Assembly (NCBI GenBank): GCA_032122355.1
Contig: JAUMCS010000033.1
Span: forward strand, 1 to 64,000
Length of the DNA: 64,000 nt
Source of the DNA: RFTU01 sp032122355
GTDB lineage: Bacteria > Pseudomonadota > Gammaproteobacteria > Burkholderiales > Burkholderiaceae_C
Direction: 5' to 3'
In this document: positions 53,553 to 61,950 of the stretch, piece after piece
Layout of the letters: the number at the start of each line of letters is the position of its first letter
How positions within the stretch are numbered: position 1 is the stretch's first letter
Notes under the pieces: model-generated
Told to the model about the DNA's origin: nothing
The model's database searches: none
Seen by the model: the letters and a program-made list of their open reading frames with translations, nothing else
Position numbers and translations under genes: made by a program

Positions 53553-55002
53553 GCAGCCCCAGCGCCACATCCCGAAACGAGGCCAAAGCCGACTCTAGGT
53601 GGTCGATGATTTCTTGCTGCAATACATCGGGAGGTGCTAAATTATCCAAGTTATCTAGGCTATCGTCTTTGAGCCAAAAAATGTCTAGGCTGGCTTTGTC
53701 ACGGGCGATGACTTCTTCATAGCTGAAGAACTTAAACCGCTCCGTGGCCATGCGCTGATGGCGATTTTCAGGGTGGTAGCAGGTGATGAAGTCTTGCAGA
53801 TCGTCGAGCTTGAGGGTGCGGTTTTTCAAAGTGAAATGCTTGTTGGTACGCAAATCGTAGAACCAAATGCCTCGGGTGTGAATCTGCCCGTCTTTGGGTT
53901 TGGCATCAAAAAACACCACATTGGCTTTAACCCCCTGAGCATAAAAGATGCCAGTGGGTAAACGCAAAATCGTGTGTACGTCACAGGTTTCCAATAATTT
54001 TCGGCGAATTTTTTCACCTGCATTGCCTTCAAACAACACATTATCGGGCAGCACCACCGCAGCTTTGCCGTTGATTTTGAGCATATTGACAATATGCTGT
54101 AGAAAATTGAGTTGCTTGTTGGAGGTGGTTTCCCAGAAATCTTGTCGCTCATAGGTCAGGGCTTCCTTGTCTTCTTCCCCTTCCTCATTGGTGATGGTCA
54201 TGCTGCTTTTTTTGCCGAAGGGCGGATTGGCCAGCACGTAATCGACCTTGCGTTTGGGCTCAGAAATCAGTGCATCGGAACGCTCAACCGAGGGTTCGCC
54301 GTCAAGTTCTCCGATGTTGTGTAGAAATAGGTTCATCAAACACATACGGCGGGTATTGGGCACGATTTCATGGCCGTAGAAGGTTTGATCACGCAAAAAC
54401 TCTTTTTGGCGTTTGTCAAGTTTGGCACCCGAGCGCGTTAGCCATTGGTATGCACCCAGAAAAAATCCCCCAGTGCCACAGGCGGGGTCGGCAATGGTTT
54501 TCAACGGCTCAGGGCGGACACAAGCCACCATGGCCTCAATCAGTGCCCGTGGCGTGAAATATTGGCCGGCACCGCTCTTGGTATCTTCCGCATTTTTTTG
54601 GAGCAAGCCTTCATATAAATCGCCTTTGGTGTCGGCATCAAGGCTGATCCAGTTTTCGGCATCAATCAGTTGTACCAGGCGTGAGAGCTTGGCAGGGTCC
54701 TGAATTTTGTTTTGAGCTTTGAAAAATATCGCGCCCAACATACCGGGCTCATGGCTGAGTTTATGCAGGGTGGCTAAATACTGTGCCTCAAGGGGTTCGC
54801 CCACCTTGGGTGTTAGGCTGGCCCAGTCATAGCCTTTGGGAATGTGGGTATCGCGGTTGTAGGGCTCTTGCGCATATTCGTGCGCTAACTTCAAAAAAAG
54901 CAAGTAGGTGAGCTGTTCGAGGTAATCGCCATAGCCCACGCCGTCATCGCGTAGGGTGTGGCAGAAGTTCCAGACTTTCTGGACGAGGGTGCTTGTGTTC
55001 AT
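53542..55002 (-). CDS. hsdM: Type I restriction-modification DNA methyltransferase subunit HsdM
   Basis: HsdM is the adenine-N6 methyltransferase of a type I system; two HsdM with one HsdS form the methylase. The 486 residues have an N-terminal helical HsdM domain (VQKVWNFCHTLRDDGVGYGDYL), SAM-binding DPACGTGGFF near residue 170, and the catalytic NPPFGKK near residue 258. YAQGVKANVVFFDAKP follows. The ATG at 55002 overlaps the HNH gene stop as ATGA with GGAGG upstream; six codons further upstream are not used. It is the last gene of the hsdR-hsdS-ATPase-HNH-hsdM operon, an unusual place because hsdM normally comes before hsdS. Confidence 0.96.
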   Translation of the reverse strand: MNTSTLVQKVWNFCHTLRDDGVGYGDYLEQLTYLLFLKLAHEYAQEPYNRDTHIPKGYDWASLTPKVGEPLEAQYLATLHKLSHEPGMLGAIFFKAQNKIQDPAKLSRLVQLIDAENWISLDADTKGDLYEGLLQKNAEDTKSGAGQYFTPRALIEAMVACVRPEPLKTIADPACGTGGFFLGAYQWLTRSGAKLDKRQKEFLRDQTFYGHEIVPNTRRMCLMNLFLHNIGELDGEPSVERSDALISEPKRKVDYVLANPPFGKKSSMTITNEEGEEDKEALTYERQDFWETTSNKQLNFLQHIVNMLKINGKAAVVLPDNVLFEGNAGEKIRRKLLETCDVHTILRLPTGIFYAQGVKANVVFFDAKPKDGQIHTRGIWFYDLRTNKHFTLKNRTLKLDDLQDFITCYHPENRHQRMATERFKFFSYEEVIARDKASLDIFWLKDDSLDNLDNLAPPDVLQQEIIDHLESALASFRDVALGLRNP

Positions 55003-55793
55003 AAAAGGGCCTCCACCCAAGCTTTGTCTCGATGCGTACCGATGGCAGACCGAAAAAAACTGGCGTACTCGTGATCGTTAGAAAGATGTTTGTTGATTTC
55101 AGCGGTGACCGCCGGATTGGGTGCATGACCCACGACAGCAAGCAAGGTGGCCAATGTCTGCCAACGACTGCGCTTGTCCTCAGGCGCATTCCATTCATTG
55201 AACCCCAGCCGGTCAATTGTGTAGCGTGCACGCGTGTGTTCCCAGGTGCCATCTGGAGCGACTGGCTTAACCTCACCGTCGATACCATGGGCGAGCAACT
55301 CGCAATCAGCCTGAACGCAAGGGTCCAATAATCTGGGCGACTCCGTATTCAGATGCCCCGTAGGCAGCGCGCAACGCTGTGTCTCATCACGAATGGGGAA
55401 TTCATTGGCCTTGCCGTGCAGTACGTTGCCATCGTCTTTTTCCGGTCGATTACACCGTTGGCATGACAGTCGGAAATTCCACCATTCATAGGCCAACCAG
55501 TAGTACCCGTCATGACCCGCCAGCTTCACGCCATCCACCGTGATACCCAGCTTGGGCCGAAAGTGGTCGACATCAAACGGAGCTCGCGTGCTCTTCGCTT
55601 CGCAATACCAGCACTTGTGGCCGCTAGCATTGGCGAGCCACTTTTTGAGCAAGCCCCAGCTACCGTTTTTCTTGATGTAGGCAGATCGAAGCGTTTGGGT
55701 GCCCAAGGAATTGACCTTTGCGAGCCTGCCCGTGTAAACCTTGAGCCAGCGTGCCGGTAAATGTGGGGGCAATGGAATCTGGATGAATCTCAA
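54999..55793 (-). CDS. HNH endonuclease, PtuB-like (Septu/retron type)
   Basis: The 264-residue protein has the arrangement of PtuB/TIGR02646-type HNH nucleases. It has a zinc pair CWYC (residues 61-64), the catalytic DVDHFRPK (74-81), WWNFRLSCQRCN with a second zinc pair (111-114), and asparagines in the HNH positions. In Septu the HNH protein acts with an ATPase (PtuA) to degrade DNA or RNA on infection. It overlaps the ATPase gene (ATGA at 55790-55793) and hsdM (54999-55002). The assignment rests on motif order and on the adjacent ATPase; other HNH-ATPase pairs are possible. Confidence 0.8.
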   Translation of the reverse strand: MRFIQIPLPPHLPARWLKVYTGRLAKVNSLGTQTLRSAYIKKNGSWGLLKKWLANASGHKCWYCEAKSTRAPFDVDHFRPKLGITVDGVKLAGHDGYYWLAYEWWNFRLSCQRCNRPEKDDGNVLHGKANEFPIRDETQRCALPTGHLNTESPRLLDPCVQADCELLAHGIDGEVKPVAPDGTWEHTRARYTIDRLGFNEWNAPEDKRSRWQTLATLLAVVGHAPNPAVTAEINKHLSNDHEYASFFRSAIGTHRDKAWVEALL

Positions 55794-57478
55794 GCCTGCC
55801 CCTCCTGCAAGCTGCGCAGCAGGCTTTGCACCAAGGCATCAAGCGCCTTTTGCTTGTTTTCCGGGGTGACGATGGCACCGTCGATATCGCCGTCTGCAGC
55901 CAGATCAAATCGGGCACGCAGATACTCTTGCTCCAGCCTATCTCGCGAAGAAAAGTTGAAATCTAAGCCTTCAAGTCGAGTACGGATTTCCACCAGCTTG
56001 GTCCGATCAGCATCGCTGAGCGGGGTCTGCTGGGTGGATAGCTCGTGCAGTGCCAGCAGATCAGCATTGGTGGCCTTGTCTAGGCTGGTGCCCAAGCCGA
56101 ACATGTCGCTGGTCACGATCCCGGCAAAGCCCATACCCTTTGGGTCGACTGCCGGGTTTTCGGCACGCACAGAGCGGCTGCCTGCTTCGCGGTACAGGAT
56201 CTGCACCTGCTCCTTGACCAACTCTGCAATAGCCAAGGGGTTGTGGGTCGTCAGCACTATGTGACTGTTGTCCTGCCCCTCACTGTTCTGCCCGACAAAG
56301 GACTTCAGGTAGTTCAGGTAATCTACGCACCAGCGCGGATTCAAATGCGTATCAGGTTCATCCAGCAGGAACAGGCTTTCATCCTCGGCGGTAAAGCGCA
56401 GCAGCCCCAATACGGTAAGCAACTGCTGTTCCCCCTCACTGAGCTCCCGGAATGTGACGCTGCCATCGTTTTTCTTGAGGCGCACGCGGATGCGCACCTC
56501 TTCTATCAACTCCGAAACGTAGGTGCTCTCCAGATCACGGAAGAACTGCGCCGGTGACTGATTGCCGACCAGGCTTCGCAGCGCAGCAATATCCTTCACG
56601 TAGAGATATTTGAACTGCAGCGTTTCCTTGTTCCAGATCGATGTGGACACGCGGCGGCTGATCTCCACCGGTGCCAGCGCAATGTCATACAGGCGAGACA
56701 GAAAATCGCGCACCACGCCGCGCGCATTCCAGAAGCGCGGGTCGCCATCGACTGCCTTGGATTTCCACGGCGGTTGCCGCAGCACAAACAACACCGACTC
56801 AATGCCTTCGTCTGGGTCAAGGCCGAGGTGGTCATCAAGGAAAGCCCGTACCACGTCGGATTGCTGAATCAAAAAGGCCAGCAACACAAACTGGCTGTGC
56901 ACCGGCATTGCATAAAACAGTCGCTTCAGGCCGGGGTCTTCGCCGTTACGCAGCTTACTGTCGTAGTTTTCGAGGTACGGGCGAAACACCTCGTGCATAC
57001 GCGGGCTCTCGCCCGAGTAATAGCTGAACACATAGCGCGGCAGATACTCGTTATCCGCATTCAGGAACGCCGTGAGCCTGATGGTCTTGCCGCGAAGGGC
57101 TGACACCGGCGCTTCGCCCTCGATGAATGGGGTCAAGGTGCCTTCGCCGCGGGCCTGTGCATCCGTCGCAACGTGAATTGTGAAAGGCTCCTTCTCGCGA
57201 TCTGGGTCGGCATCTATATGAATGTGCCGCAGGTTCTCGCCCGCCCCCATACGGTAGGCCAGCTGAAAGGCAAACGCGGGCGTGCGCTTTTTGCCGATCA
57301 GGTCGCGGAAAATGATGGCCAGTGCCTCCAGCACATTGGACTTGCCAGTGCCATTCCAGCCAATCACCACCGTCACCCAGTGATCCTGATCGAAGTCGAT
57401 GGTGACGTTCTTCAGGTTCTTAAATTGGTGCGCCGGGCTGTCCTTAGCGCTGCCAATGGTGAGTTTGTCCAGGCGCAT
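55790..57478 (-). CDS. SMC/RecF-like ABC ATPase, PtuA-like
   Basis: The 562-residue ATPase has Walker A GWNGTGKS at residues 40-47 and a long middle region. Near residue 347 is the ABC signature LSEGEQQLL, then Walker B LFLLDEPDTHLNP (about 370) and the H-loop VLTTHNPLAIAEL (about 412). This is the layout of PtuA of Septu and of related overcoming-lysogenisation-type defence ATPases, though there is no TOPRIM domain. The C-terminal part is helical and charged. It begins 2 bases after hsdS and overlaps the HNH gene by 4 bases, so the ratio of the two is probably set by coupling. It probably senses infection and activates the HNH protein; this is inferred from the family. Confidence 0.82.
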   Translation of the reverse strand: MRLDKLTIGSAKDSPAHQFKNLKNVTIDFDQDHWVTVVIGWNGTGKSNVLEALAIIFRDLIGKKRTPAFAFQLAYRMGAGENLRHIHIDADPDREKEPFTIHVATDAQARGEGTLTPFIEGEAPVSALRGKTIRLTAFLNADNEYLPRYVFSYYSGESPRMHEVFRPYLENYDSKLRNGEDPGLKRLFYAMPVHSQFVLLAFLIQQSDVVRAFLDDHLGLDPDEGIESVLFVLRQPPWKSKAVDGDPRFWNARGVVRDFLSRLYDIALAPVEISRRVSTSIWNKETLQFKYLYVKDIAALRSLVGNQSPAQFFRDLESTYVSELIEEVRIRVRLKKNDGSVTFRELSEGEQQLLTVLGLLRFTAEDESLFLLDEPDTHLNPRWCVDYLNYLKSFVGQNSEGQDNSHIVLTTHNPLAIAELVKEQVQILYREAGSRSVRAENPAVDPKGMGFAGIVTSDMFGLGTSLDKATNADLLALHELSTQQTPLSDADRTKLVEIRTRLEGLDFNFSSRDRLEQEYLRARFDLAADGDIDGAIVTPENKQKALDALVQSLLRSLQEGQA

Positions 57479-57480
57479 GC

Positions 57481-59142
57481 TTAGGCCGCCAACAGTTTAA
57501 GCTTGTCATACAGCTTACGACCCTGCGCATCGGTCACGGCCTCCACTGCCAGGCGGCCTGCCTTGTCCAACTTGCGCAGCTCGGCATATAGCTCTTCGAT
57601 ACGGTCCGTCAGCGCGCCATCGGCTACACCACAGCGGCGGAAGGCCTCTTGCGCTGGCACCCAGTCACCCGCCTCGGCGAGCACGTCGATCAGTTTGCTC
57701 ACCACAGCGGCAATCTCCTTCAGTTGTTTGGTCTTGCGTGCCTTTGGCTGCTTCTCGCGTTCCGCCCGCTCGGTACGGATGCGCTCAAGCAGCACGCTGG
57801 CAGGCTCGTCATTCGGGTCTTGCGGTACCAGTTGGCCAGAGAAGGCAGCGCGCAGAATGTTTTGGCGTTGGGCGGTGGATTGTTTCAGGGAGAGTTCAAT
57901 GTTCTGCTCCATCACCATACTTGCTTTCAATGCAATGGTGTATTCGTCGCAGATTGGATCTTGCTCTTCAACAGAGGGTAGAGCGACAACAGTATCGTTC
58001 AGTATTTTTTGGCTGATAAAAGGTTGAGCTCCACCCTTAGAACTAGAGCCAAGCCTCGCTGCCTGCATTACCAATTCAGCATATGGCCACATTATGCGCT
58101 CATGCTTTGATGTTGCATAGATTGCGTTATCAGTTACCCAAGCCGAAGATTCCGTGAGATACACATTTCCGCAGTGAACACCAACTCGGCCAATGACTAT
58201 TGTTGAATGAGCTACGTTAGCAGCGTTATGTCTGCCGTTTATTCCATTCCCGCCGTAAACCGGATAGCGTCCATCGATTTGTGCCGATGCTGGTAAAAAA
58301 TCTCCGCTACCCCACGAAAAAAGCATTTCAGCACTCGCCCACACCCACCCCTCTGGCAATTCCGGCAAATCGGTGGTGTCCGGCTGCACGGGTTCGGGAT
58401 ATTTCTTCTGCCAATCCTTGGGCGGGGTTTTGCCTTGCTCGGCGAATTTGGCGAGTTGCTTGGCTTCCCAGCGGGCGCGGCGTTCAGTGAGGATGTGTTC
58501 GAGCAATTGTGCACCGGTTTCGGTGGGCTTGTGCTTGGCTCGCCACTCAGCGGTAAGTGCGCCCTCCACCGCAGCTTTGAGCAGCGATTGGCGATATTGC
58601 GCCAGTTTTTTCTGCGCGGCCTTGAGTTCGGCCACCCCGGCATCGAGGTCGGTGAGTAGTTCTTCGAGTTTGGCGATGATGCGGGATTGTTGTGCTGGTG
58701 TTTCGAAGGTAAAGGTGAACGCAGCAATGTCTTTCGGTCGCACTGCGGGATACAGCGCACCCTGCACGAGGGCAGACATTTCGTCGACAAAACGTTGCGA
58801 TTGGACCAGACGAAGCAAAAACTCAGGTCGCAGCCAACGAGACCTGAGTACATGAAAACCTGTGGAGCCGATTGCGCCATCAAGCCGCCCGGGGACGAGT
58901 GCGACTGCATTCAGATTGGGACGTGTCATAGAAACCAGCACGTCACCAGCGCGAAGCAGCTGCTTGGCGCGGCTCGGAGCTTGCGACAGCGTCAAGCCCT
59001 TGGCTTCGGTGATCTTTTTGGTTTCACGGTCGATACTGCCGATGTCGACATAAATGAAATCGCTCGTTGGCCCAGCCTGTTCTACAAGCTCATCTGCTAA
59101 TTCCCCAAGGGCAGCAACGGTGCGTTGATTCAACTCACTCAC
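57481..59142 (-). CDS. hsdS: Type I restriction-modification specificity subunit HsdS
   Basis: HsdS reads the two halves of the target sequence. The 553 residues contain two target-recognition domains: about 1-150, and about 235-410 starting PELPEGWVWASAEMLF. They are joined by the conserved helical spacer (IAKLEELLTDLDAGVAELK; second copy near QNIELSLKQSTAQRQNIL). A third, unusual region of about 100 residues follows after the second spacer (KPKARKTKQLKEIAAVV ... KLYDKLKLLAA) and looks like a small winged-helix domain. The start overlaps the hsdR stop (ATGA). The two recognition domains are unlike each other, as expected for a bipartite site. Confidence 0.93.
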   Translation of the reverse strand: MSELNQRTVAALGELADELVEQAGPTSDFIYVDIGSIDRETKKITEAKGLTLSQAPSRAKQLLRAGDVLVSMTRPNLNAVALVPGRLDGAIGSTGFHVLRSRWLRPEFLLRLVQSQRFVDEMSALVQGALYPAVRPKDIAAFTFTFETPAQQSRIIAKLEELLTDLDAGVAELKAAQKKLAQYRQSLLKAAVEGALTAEWRAKHKPTETGAQLLEHILTERRARWEAKQLAKFAEQGKTPPKDWQKKYPEPVQPDTTDLPELPEGWVWASAEMLFSWGSGDFLPASAQIDGRYPVYGGNGINGRHNAANVAHSTIVIGRVGVHCGNVYLTESSAWVTDNAIYATSKHERIMWPYAELVMQAARLGSSSKGGAQPFISQKILNDTVVALPSVEEQDPICDEYTIALKASMVMEQNIELSLKQSTAQRQNILRAAFSGQLVPQDPNDEPASVLLERIRTERAEREKQPKARKTKQLKEIAAVVSKLIDVLAEAGDWVPAQEAFRRCGVADGALTDRIEELYAELRKLDKAGRLAVEAVTDAQGRKLYDKLKLLAA

Positions 59143-61922
59143 GCCACCAACTCCATATTCATTTCATTCATCAAGGTATCCAGTTCCTTGCCAAACAAGC
59201 CCCAAGCTTTTTGCAACCCGCCCTTGTCGGCCAGTTCGGCGTAATCAAAATCGTCGCGGCTGATGCTGCAACTGCTGGCGATGTGGTCTTTCATCAGTCG
59301 CAGCCATTCGGTCTGCTCCGGCGTAAAGGCCGTGCCGCGCTGGGCGTTGTGGCGGAATATCCAGGTCTGGAAGCGTTTGTCCACCTCGTCAGCAAAGGGC
59401 TTGAGTTCGCCATCCAGCCCCAGTGCAAAGCGCAGCAGCGAGACCAGATCGGTGAGCTGACGTTTGCGGTCCACGCCCTTCACAGCCGAGGTCTGCACAC
59501 GGTCATAGGCGTTCCACAGCCGCTCCGTGGTGAGCATCAATGGCGGTTTGCTTAAGTGTGCGTGCAGGTCTTCCAGCATGTCGAAGGTGAGTGCGCGGCG
59601 CTGGTAGGGCTGCTGATAGAAAAAACCGAGGGCGGCGATTTCATCCTTGTGCTGCGCGATGTACTCAGCAAAGGTTTGAATCACCGCCTTGGCCTGCGCT
59701 TCGGCTTGCTCTGAAAAACCGCTGAAGGTGACTTGATCAAGGTTGATGTGGTCGATGAGCTGCTCGCGTTCGCGGCGGGCGTTGTCGATTTCATCGCGCA
59801 GTTCAGGCTTGTCAAAAGGTTCACAGGCTGCGGCCACACGTTCGGCACGGGCAGCTTCGATTTCTTCGGGCAGCAAGGTGTCCTCTGTGCGGGTGATACC
59901 CTTGGCTTTAGCAGTGGCCAAAGCGGCTTGTACGATGGCATCGGGGTCCAGCGCGGTAATCAGTCCTTTGCCGAGTTCTCCCACCGGAATACCGCCGCTG
60001 ATTTTTTCGATGCGCGCTTGGGCTTTGTCATCCAGTTGTTTGGCGAGCCGCACGAGGCGATTGGCCAGCGAGAGCACGGTGTCGTCGTCGCGGCTGCCCA
60101 TTGCCACGCCTTGCAGCAGGTCTTTCAGTGCCACGCCGGGCTTTTTTTCCAGCGGGCGGCTCTCGGTCTTGATGCTTTTCTCCACGCCCACGGCATCAAT
60201 CAGCACGAAGCGGGTTTTGGCTCCATCGGCACTGTTGCTGACGCGCTTCAGGCTGTTGTCACCATCCAGGCTGCGCACGCCACGGCCTTTCATCTGCTCG
60301 TAGTAGCCCTTGCTGCGCACATCGCGCATGAACAGCAGCACCTCCAATGGCTTCACGTCGGTGCCCGTGGCGATCATGTCTACGGTGACGGCAATGCGCG
60401 GGTTGTAGTCGTTGCGGAAGCTGCTGAGGATGCTGTCTGCGTCTTCCTCTGCGCGGTAGGTGACCTTCTTGCAGAAGGCATTGCCTTGCCCGTAGACCTC
60501 GCGAACGATGTTGATGATGTCGTCAGCGTGGCTATCGGTTTTGGCGAAGATCAGGGTCTTGGGTGTTTCTTTGCGTGCCGGGAAAATTTGCGTTTCCACG
60601 GCCGTTTTCATGGTCTGAATCACCTGTCGGATCTGGCTCACGTTGACTACCGATTTATCTAGCTCCTTGCCGGTGTAGGCGGTGTCTTCCTCCGTTTCGC
60701 CCCAGCGTTTTTTGCGCGTAGCGCGGTCGCGGTGGTCTACCCATTCTTTGGCTCTGAGCGCCGCGCCCTTTTGGGTGATTTCGGTTTCAATCTCATACAC
60801 GTCGTAGCCGACGTTGACACCATCAGCCACGGACTGCTCGTAGGTGTATTCGGCGACGATGTTCTCAAAGAAGAAGCCAAAGGTGCGTTTGTCTGGTGTG
60901 GCGGTCAGGCCAATGAGGCTGGCATCGAAGTAATCGAGCACCTGCTTCCAAAGGTTGTAAATGCTGCGGTGGCATTCGTCAATGATGATGAAATCGAAGG
61001 TTTCCACCGGCACGGCCGAGTTGTAACGTACGAACTTTTCCTGCTTGGCGGTTTGCTGCACTTCGTTGAGTGAAACATCCTCAGCCGATTCATCAATCGG
61101 TTCGCCACTCAGAATCGAATACATGCGCTGAATGGTGCTGATGCACACCTGCGAATGCGGATCGATGCTGGGTGAGGCCAGCCGCTGCACGTTGTACAGT
61201 TCAGTGAATTTTCGGCCATCGTCCGGTGGTGTGTAGGCCATGAACTCCTGATGCGCCTGTTTGCCAAGGTTGCGGGTGTCAACCAGGAACAGGATGCGCT
61301 TGGCACCACCGAACTTGAGCAGGCGGTAGACCGAGGTAATAGCGGTGAAGGTTTTGCCCGCGCCGGTGGCCATATGCACCAAGGCGCGAGGTTTGTTCAG
61401 CGCCAGCGATTTTTCGAGGCCGGTGACGGCGCTGATCTGGCAATCGCGCAGATTGCGCTCGGGGAGCGCAGGCATTTGCTCCGCCAAACGGCGACGCAGC
61501 GTTTCGGTCTGCGCCAACCATGCCGCCAGCGTTTCCGGCTTGAAAAAATGGAAAACTTCCCGCGAACGGGGCATCGGGTCGGCGCCATCAGTGAAGCGAA
61601 TGATCTGGCCGGTAGCTTCGAACAAAAAACGTAGGGGTGTGTTGTCCTTGCGCCATTTGAGATTGGCGGTGGCGTAACGCTGGGTTTGGTCTTCAACAAC
61701 GGTGAGGTTTTCACCCGCGCTGTCTTTCTTGGCCTCGATGACCCCCACAGCATTGCGATTGACGAACAGCACGTAATCTGCAGGGCCGGTATCGGTGGGG
61801 TACTCGCGCACGGCAATTCCCACGCATTTCCCCAAGTTCAGTTGCTTCAGATCTTGCAGTACCCAGCCTGCTTGTTCGAGCTTCAGGTCAATCTGTTGGC
61901 GAGCTTGAGCTTCGGGGGGCAT
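59139..61922 (-). CDS. hsdR: Type I restriction enzyme subunit HsdR
   Basis: HsdR translocates DNA and cuts it at a distance. The 927 residues have a nuclease domain with D49 and IEAKK (62-66), i.e. a PD-(D/E)xK-type site. The helicase motifs are GAGKT (187-191), DECHRS (315-320), GLTATPDKRTFG, MIATGTDVKPLEVLLFMR and MKGRGVRS. The C-terminal part resembles the EcoEI-type HsdR C-terminal domain. It starts only 28 bases after the secA stop, with no good ribosome site or visible promoter in the gap, and is first of the five-gene defence operon. Confidence 0.95.
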   Translation of the reverse strand: MPPEAQARQQIDLKLEQAGWVLQDLKQLNLGKCVGIAVREYPTDTGPADYVLFVNRNAVGVIEAKKDSAGENLTVVEDQTQRYATANLKWRKDNTPLRFLFEATGQIIRFTDGADPMPRSREVFHFFKPETLAAWLAQTETLRRRLAEQMPALPERNLRDCQISAVTGLEKSLALNKPRALVHMATGAGKTFTAITSVYRLLKFGGAKRILFLVDTRNLGKQAHQEFMAYTPPDDGRKFTELYNVQRLASPSIDPHSQVCISTIQRMYSILSGEPIDESAEDVSLNEVQQTAKQEKFVRYNSAVPVETFDFIIIDECHRSIYNLWKQVLDYFDASLIGLTATPDKRTFGFFFENIVAEYTYEQSVADGVNVGYDVYEIETEITQKGAALRAKEWVDHRDRATRKKRWGETEEDTAYTGKELDKSVVNVSQIRQVIQTMKTAVETQIFPARKETPKTLIFAKTDSHADDIINIVREVYGQGNAFCKKVTYRAEEDADSILSSFRNDYNPRIAVTVDMIATGTDVKPLEVLLFMRDVRSKGYYEQMKGRGVRSLDGDNSLKRVSNSADGAKTRFVLIDAVGVEKSIKTESRPLEKKPGVALKDLLQGVAMGSRDDDTVLSLANRLVRLAKQLDDKAQARIEKISGGIPVGELGKGLITALDPDAIVQAALATAKAKGITRTEDTLLPEEIEAARAERVAAACEPFDKPELRDEIDNARREREQLIDHINLDQVTFSGFSEQAEAQAKAVIQTFAEYIAQHKDEIAALGFFYQQPYQRRALTFDMLEDLHAHLSKPPLMLTTERLWNAYDRVQTSAVKGVDRKRQLTDLVSLLRFALGLDGELKPFADEVDKRFQTWIFRHNAQRGTAFTPEQTEWLRLMKDHIASSCSISRDDFDYAELADKGGLQKAWGLFGKELDTLMNEMNMELVA

Positions 61923-61950
61923 GTGTGGGTTTATCTGCGGTTGCTTAGCC

